DNA from: JAUYMM01 sp049301455
GTDB taxonomy: Bacteria > Patescibacteriota > Microgenomatia > UBA8517
NCBI GenBank assembly: GCA_049301455.1
Contig: JBAQKY010000009.1
Location: 1 to 46,758 of the forward strand
Reading direction: 5' to 3'
Length of the DNA: 46,758 bases
Positions 42,474 to 46,758 of the stretch are shown one piece after another (the stretch's first letter is position 1; the number at the start of each line of letters is the position of its first letter). The position numbers and the translations under genes were made by a program. Under the pieces are notes generated by a model. It saw nothing but the letters and a program-made list of their open reading frames with translations, was not told the DNA's origin and ran no database searches.

Positions 42474-43172
42474 ATGAAAATATCATTATGCATGCTAACA
42501 CTTAACGAGATCGATGGGTGTATGCATGATATTCCCCTAATTAAAAAAATCAGTAAAAACTTTAATGAAATCTTTGTAGTTGATAATGGAAGCAAGGATG
42601 GAACGATCGAATATTTAAAAAAACAGGGAATAAAGGTTTATTTTAAAGCCGGTATATCTTACAACGACATGCACCATCTTGCTTTTAAAAAAACTGAGAG
42701 CGATGCAATAATCTTTTTTCACCCTAAAGGAACTATCCCTGTGAAAGATACTTTAAAATTTAATAAGTATTTCGACCAAGGATACGATTTTGTTGTGGCC
42801 AGTAGACTCATGAAAAATTCAAAAAACGAGGAGGACAAACAACTGTTGAAACCAAGGAAATGGCTAATAATTATTTTTGCTGCAATAACACGTGTATTTT
42901 GGAAAAGGGAAGGAAATATGATTTGGGACATCTTGCATGGTTTCAGGGGGTTGACAGTTAACGCATACAGAAAAATGCGTATCAATAAAAACACTCAAAC
43001 CATTGACCTAGAAGAAATTGTTCAATCCTACAAAAATCATATAAAACGAATAGAATTTCCTACCAAAGAGGGTTCGCGTTTGGGTGGAGAAACTCACTTT
43101 AAAATTATTCCCTTTGGCACTAAAGTAATTAGATTTCTACTTCGAGAAGTATTTAGTACTAAACAAAGTTAG
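42474..43172 (+). CDS. Atypical glycosyltransferase family 2 without DxD
   Basis: A 232-residue GT-A-like protein. It opens MKISLCMLTLNEIDGCMHD and has IFVVDNGSKDGTIEYLKKQG, so the nucleotide-binding half is normal. Where polyprenyl-phosphate sugar synthases have a DxD or PDGN-type site, this protein reads AIIFFHPKGTIPVKD, with no aspartate pair. Downstream VASRLMKNSKNEED, WDILHGFRGLTVNAYRKM and EFPTKEGSRLGGETHFK resemble DPM1-like proteins. A good GGAG Shine-Dalgarno lies in the last codons of the preceding gene. It overlaps the convergent gene by 36 nt. Confidence 0.82.
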   Translation: MKISLCMLTLNEIDGCMHDIPLIKKISKNFNEIFVVDNGSKDGTIEYLKKQGIKVYFKAGISYNDMHHLAFKKTESDAIIFFHPKGTIPVKDTLKFNKYFDQGYDFVVASRLMKNSKNEEDKQLLKPRKWLIIIFAAITRVFWKREGNMIWDILHGFRGLTVNAYRKMRINKNTQTIDLEEIVQSYKNHIKRIEFPTKEGSRLGGETHFKIIPFGTKVIRFLLREVFSTKQS

Positions 43173-44423
43173 TAATATGTACGCCGATATTGGAATTAAA
43201 AAACTACCAGATCTATCTAACGACTGAGTTACTATACTCCACCAATCTCCTTGGAATGACAACATATAAAACTGGACAAAATAAAGGGCTAAACTTGATA
43301 AAAGCACTAATCCTAAAAATAGCAACGCTTTGTCATTAATAATCTCCTTAAATCTAAAAACCAATGCCAATAATGTACATAAATGTATAAAGAATGGTAT
43401 ACCCCATGACTTTGCCATTGTTAGTAAAACAACAAATGGGGCACCAGTAAACAGCGCTACAATTGGATCTATTAAAGTTAAATAAGAAAAACTTAAAAAA
43501 CTTGGATTTCCAGCTATAACTTTTGTAAAATATGACCATGATAGATATCCCAACAGCGAAACAAATAGTATCAACATGCCTGGCCAAGTTTTTTTAATAA
43601 CATTTTTTTTGGAGATCATTGCGACCATAAAAGATAGTGAAACAATTAACCATATCGGTTCCAGTAGTCTAACCCAGACAGAAGATGAAACTAAAAGCAC
43701 ACCAAAAAACAACTTCCAGTAATTTTCTGTTTTCAAAAAAGAAAATAGCGTAAAGATACCTGCTAATAAATATAAATTAAAGGGCAAGTTAGTATATTCC
43801 TTTATTACTATATTAAAGATACTACTATTAGACACAGTCAAAAAAACCAATATCGACAAAATTGTTTTTCCACTGTGCGGTATCAAAGATGAATAAATTA
43901 CCAGCAGCAACAAAACTAGAATAATTGAGTAATAGGTTCCAACTGGAAAGTTGTTAGACAACACACTAGTATTCCAAAAAAAATGGGCGATCGAAGTATA
44001 TGGTGGGTACAGAAGATAATAATATTTGTTTAGATTATCATATTGTGAGAGATTAGGCATCTCAGAAAATTTCACGCCTCCTTCTAAAAACTTTGCGCGG
44101 GCATCGTATAATGCTACAGCATCCCAATGAATAGACTTTTTATTTATATTTAATGAAAATGAAAGCAAAACTATAAAAACTGACAACAGACCGAGAAAAA
44201 CACTTAAAAAATTTTTTTTGTCGTTACTTGTCTTTATCTTATTCTTAGTATGATAATAATCTTTTACAAAAGCTATTATCCCGATTATAAAAAGCGACAC
44301 GAAAACAATTAACTCAAAATTTCCTATAAAACTTTTTGAGTATACACTTTCAATAGAGTAGAAAAAAGCTTTCTCAACAAGCATTAAAGATATTACTACC
44401 AGTAAAACAATAAATTGCATCAT
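43137..44423 (-). CDS. Polytopic GT-C-like membrane protein
   Basis: A 428-residue membrane protein with about eleven helices. IHWDAVALYDARAKFLEGG near residue 103 and YYLLYPPYTSIAHFFW resemble the acidic loop and YPP motif of a GT39-like group. The following IVIKEYTNLPFNLYLLAG also fits. The C-terminus has no large outer domain. It is the last gene of a minus-strand trio and overlaps the end of the plus-strand GT2 by 36 nt, so the two converge. Glycosyltransferase function is inferred. Confidence 0.72.
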   Translation of the reverse strand: MMQFIVLLVVISLMLVEKAFFYSIESVYSKSFIGNFELIVFVSLFIIGIIAFVKDYYHTKNKIKTSNDKKNFLSVFLGLLSVFIVLLSFSLNINKKSIHWDAVALYDARAKFLEGGVKFSEMPNLSQYDNLNKYYYLLYPPYTSIAHFFWNTSVLSNNFPVGTYYSIILVLLLLVIYSSLIPHSGKTILSILVFLTVSNSSIFNIVIKEYTNLPFNLYLLAGIFTLFSFLKTENYWKLFFGVLLVSSSVWVRLLEPIWLIVSLSFMVAMISKKNVIKKTWPGMLILFVSLLGYLSWSYFTKVIAGNPSFLSFSYLTLIDPIVALFTGAPFVVLLTMAKSWGIPFFIHLCTLLALVFRFKEIINDKALLFLGLVLLSSLALYFVQFYMLSFQGDWWSIVTQSLDRSGSFLIPISAYILLTLFSTKYFSK

Positions 44424-44424
44424 A

Positions 44425-45444
44425 TTAGAATAATATTCTATAAATTATACCTTCTTCAGATTTATATATGATATCAAGTTTTTTAAATTTTACGCTATTT
44501 AAATTATTAAAAATTATCTCATTTTTTCCATTATCAATAATTGGCCATGTAGGTCTGTCTTTATCACCAATGATTTCAACAAAATAAGCAACTCGAATCT
44601 CAATAGTCATACTGTCATCTAAAATTATGGCTCCACTTACTAAACCCCTAGGAAACAGAAAGTATCTTGCTACAGGTTGATTTCCAATAGCCGGCCACAG
44701 ATCGCCTTGCGGCGGATGTATAATTAAAGAATCACTTGGTGTATGCTTGGAGAGCAGTTTAAGGTATTTGTAGTCTTTTCCTACCTTATCTTCATAACCT
44801 TCTTGAGAACTTCTAATCATCTTATTAATGTTAAAAAACATAAAAGTAGACATGGTAAACAAAGCACACAAAGTAACAATAGCAATCATGTTTGATATGT
44901 TTCTCAATGTAATTCTGCCACCCACTGGTAGGATACCACTTAACATATTGGACCTTGATATATTTGATCTTTTATATCTAGACGTTGACCAAGATGATCT
45001 GACAAGCAAGAATGTGATAAACAATATTATCTGCAAAGTTGAAACAAAACTGTAGAACTGAATTTGGGTTGGTGTAATGCCGTAATTCGAATATATATAA
45101 TTAGGATAGTTTACAGACTGTAGACTTGATAGTTTCTGAAAGATAAAAATTGATATTGCTGACATAGTTGATATCAAAATAAATACGACTTTATGCCTAC
45201 TATTTAATTTACCTATCATAAATTCTTTAACCCAAACTATCTGGACAATTAGCACTAAAGCCGATATCAAAAACGGAAAATAATACATCATTGGTAATAC
45301 CCCTGGTATGTCTAAGTTTATTTGACTAGGATTTTGCAAAAAAAATAATCTTATTGGACCTAATATCGGAGATAAAAAGAACACCACCCAAGAAAGTAGC
45401 AAGACGTACGGTTTTGATAGAAGTGTATATAGTTTATGGAACAT
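44425..45444 (-). CDS. Multi-helix membrane protein of unknown function
   Basis: A 339-residue protein with four or five helices in the first 160 residues (MFHKLYTLLSKPYVLLLSWV at the start), another near residue 195 and an outer C-terminal domain of about 130 residues containing DSLIIHPPQGDLWPAIGNQP and RYFLFPRGLVSGA. That C-terminal pattern occurs in outer domains of some membrane glycosyltransferases, but the number of helices is low. Not recognised. I use ATG 45444; a longer frame from 45480 overlaps the upstream gene. It is 1 nt from the next gene and part of the trio. Confidence 0.68.
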   Translation of the reverse strand: MFHKLYTLLSKPYVLLLSWVVFFLSPILGPIRLFFLQNPSQINLDIPGVLPMMYYFPFLISALVLIVQIVWVKEFMIGKLNSRHKVVFILISTMSAISIFIFQKLSSLQSVNYPNYIYSNYGITPTQIQFYSFVSTLQIILFITFLLVRSSWSTSRYKRSNISRSNMLSGILPVGGRITLRNISNMIAIVTLCALFTMSTFMFFNINKMIRSSQEGYEDKVGKDYKYLKLLSKHTPSDSLIIHPPQGDLWPAIGNQPVARYFLFPRGLVSGAIILDDSMTIEIRVAYFVEIIGDKDRPTWPIIDNGKNEIIFNNLNSVKFKKLDIIYKSEEGIIYRILF

Positions 45445-45445
45445 T

Positions 45446-46758
45446 TTATCTTGATTCTCTAATTTCCCAGTAATAAACAAGCTGCTGTTCTAAAAGAGGA
45501 GGATTTAAGATCGTAGCAATTGGTTTCATTTTGAAATACGATCTAAACAGGATTGGATCAATTTGTGGGACAATATATTTTTGCGAATCTATGATATTTT
45601 TACCTTTATCTATGTCAAACTCAATAAAGTAATCAGAAGGGTATCTTGATACTATATATTTTAGTTCGGATTTCTCGTCTTTCAAAAGGTTGATTTTAAA
45701 ATCTCTTCCATGAACGTATTTTTGATGAATTGGTATCTCATACAAATATTCCCAATTATTAATATTATTTAGAGCATTAATAGAAACATCTGAATCTTTG
45801 TATTTAGCGATTGCGCGCATTTGATCACCTTCAAATTTTGTGAATGTACTAAACCAATTAGCATAATTTATTGATCGCGCTAAATTGACAGGTAATCCTT
45901 TAAAAAACATATTAAGTAATACAAATATTAAGAGCATATCGACAAAATACATTTTATTTTTCAAAAAAGGAAAAATATTTCTAATATAACTCATAAAATT
46001 TTTTAGAGCTTCGCTAAATATAATCGCAATTACAACACTAGCTGAAAAAATTCCGATTAGATGGTATCTATCTAACACATGTCTCCATGGTAACAATATT
46101 CCAACAGACAAGACTGTTAATGAAATCCAGTAAACAAACTCTTTAGTAAGAAAAATTTGCCTTGATTTTTTAATTGCATACAAAACTGGCAAAAGTAGAA
46201 TTGATAATTTTAAAAAGGGAGACATCGAATTTACAAATATTGTAATAATTGATACAAAATTATTAAAAATCACAATAGGCGAGGACACGTAGTTACTTGT
46301 ATACTCAGGGATATCTAGCGATATAACTGAAGATAAATATCTAGTAAAAACAACCCCAATAATAATGATTATACAAGGAATTGCCAAGAAAATTGTGCTT
46401 TTAATATCTAGAAAATTAAATTTGAATTTGTTTAAAACAAACTCTGTCAGGATAATTGCTAGTACGATAATCACATTATTTTCTTTAATCAAGACAGTCC
46501 AAACTAAAAGCAGTAGCACTGGGATAAAATTATACGACAACAAATGTTTAATGTTCCTACTGTTTAAATAAACCAACGAAAACAAAGCTATGAATAATAT
46601 CTGATAGGGTTCATTTGTTCCCAATCTAACAATATTTTCAGCAAAAGATGGTGTTGAAATAAACAAGGCGGAAACAATTGATGTTACATACCAAGGTACA
46701 CTTTGTTTCAATAAAATTATTGATAGTAACAATACAATCACATAACCTACACCATAGG
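45446..46758 (-). CDS. Polytopic membrane protein, GT-C-like (5' end cut by window)
   Basis: The frame is open to the right edge (upstream codons read YGVGY before VIVLLLSIIL), so the true start is beyond 46758. At least 437 residues are visible, with about nine helices and an outer C-terminal tail. STPSFAENIVRLGTNEPYQILF resembles the RxGTxE motif following early helices in GT-C-like proteins. Together with the next two genes it forms a minus-strand membrane protein group at the edge of the glycan region. Function inferred from topology only. Confidence 0.72.
   Translation of the reverse strand, partial: YGVGYVIVLLLSIILLKQSVPWYVTSIVSALFISTPSFAENIVRLGTNEPYQILFIALFSLVYLNSRNIKHLLSYNFIPVLLLLVWTVLIKENNVIIVLAIILTEFVLNKFKFNFLDIKSTIFLAIPCIIIIIGVVFTRYLSSVISLDIPEYTSNYVSSPIVIFNNFVSIITIFVNSMSPFLKLSILLLPVLYAIKKSRQIFLTKEFVYWISLTVLSVGILLPWRHVLDRYHLIGIFSASVVIAIIFSEALKNFMSYIRNIFPFLKNKMYFVDMLLIFVLLNMFFKGLPVNLARSINYANWFSTFTKFEGDQMRAIAKYKDSDVSINALNNINNWEYLYEIPIHQKYVHGRDFKINLLKDEKSELKYIVSRYPSDYFIEFDIDKGKNIIDSQKYIVPQIDPILFRSYFKMKPIATILNPPLLEQQLVYYWEIRESR

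Noticed and set aside
1..46758. Possible reassignment of UGA (as in Gracilibacteria or SR1)
   Set aside because: Conserved genes such as ftsI end normally at UGA, and no conserved frame needs UGA read as an amino acid.
1..46758. CRISPR array, tRNA, rRNA or insertion sequence
   Set aside because: No regularly spaced repeats, cloverleaf or rRNA-like stretches, or transposase motifs were seen on reading both strands.

Overview
The window is AT-rich, almost fully coding, uses UGA as a normal stop codon, and reads as a chromosomal segment of a candidate phylum radiation (Patescibacteria) bacterium. Microgenomates is the likeliest lineage. That placement is inferred from the gene style: a short dcw cluster, a short RecO, a DUF4012 protein and dozens of envelope glycosyltransferases. 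No search was run to confirm it. Both ends are cut inside genes: murB on the left and a membrane protein on the right. No tRNA, rRNA, CRISPR array, transposase or integrase was seen, and no stretch over 300 bases lacks a gene.

Region 1 (1-5550, minus strand) is a cell wall and division operon in the order mraZ, rsmH, an ftsL-like gene, ftsI, murA, murB. A promoter upstream of mraZ is overlapped by three TGGT repeats at exact 10-bp spacing, which matches an MraZ autoregulatory box. Region 2 (5550-9550) holds two small plus-strand ORFs, a membrane-anchored protein, a small membrane protein, glycyl-tRNA synthetase, a cupin and recO.

Region 3 (9587-32102, minus strand) is one long, tightly packed glycan operon. 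It encodes a DUF4012 protein, the initiating phosphoglycosyl transferase, a GDP-mannose pyrophosphorylase, GT4 and GT2 glycosyltransferases, an O-antigen ligase/polymerase, polytopic GT-C type transferases, a hexapeptide acyltransferase, an S51 peptidase and a cytidylyltransferase-like protein. Many genes overlap by 4-26 nt, so translation is probably coupled. Region 4 (32140-46758) continues the theme. It has asparagine synthase (plus strand), a Wzx flippase, further GT-C proteins, a sugar nucleotidyltransferase divergent from a SIS-domain isomerase operon (plus strand, with a 959-residue membrane protein and an atypical GT2), and three more membrane proteins on the minus strand.

Together the genes describe a Wzx/Wzy-like surface glycan assembly line. 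Nucleotide sugars are made, a lipid carrier is primed by the phosphoglycosyl transferase, GT2 and GT4 enzymes extend the chain inside, Wzx flips it, Wzy-like and GT-C enzymes work outside, and an acyltransferase decorates it. No Wzz, Wza, Wzc, ABC exporter or LCP ligase is visible in the window. The most unusual points are: -10 boxes lying 6-10 nt before the start codon of nearly every transcription-unit-leading gene (apparently leaderless mRNAs); a GT4 split precisely at its interdomain linker; a large overlap between a GT4 and manC; a shared 24-nt repeat inside two unrelated membrane protein genes; and a GT2 without its DxD motif.
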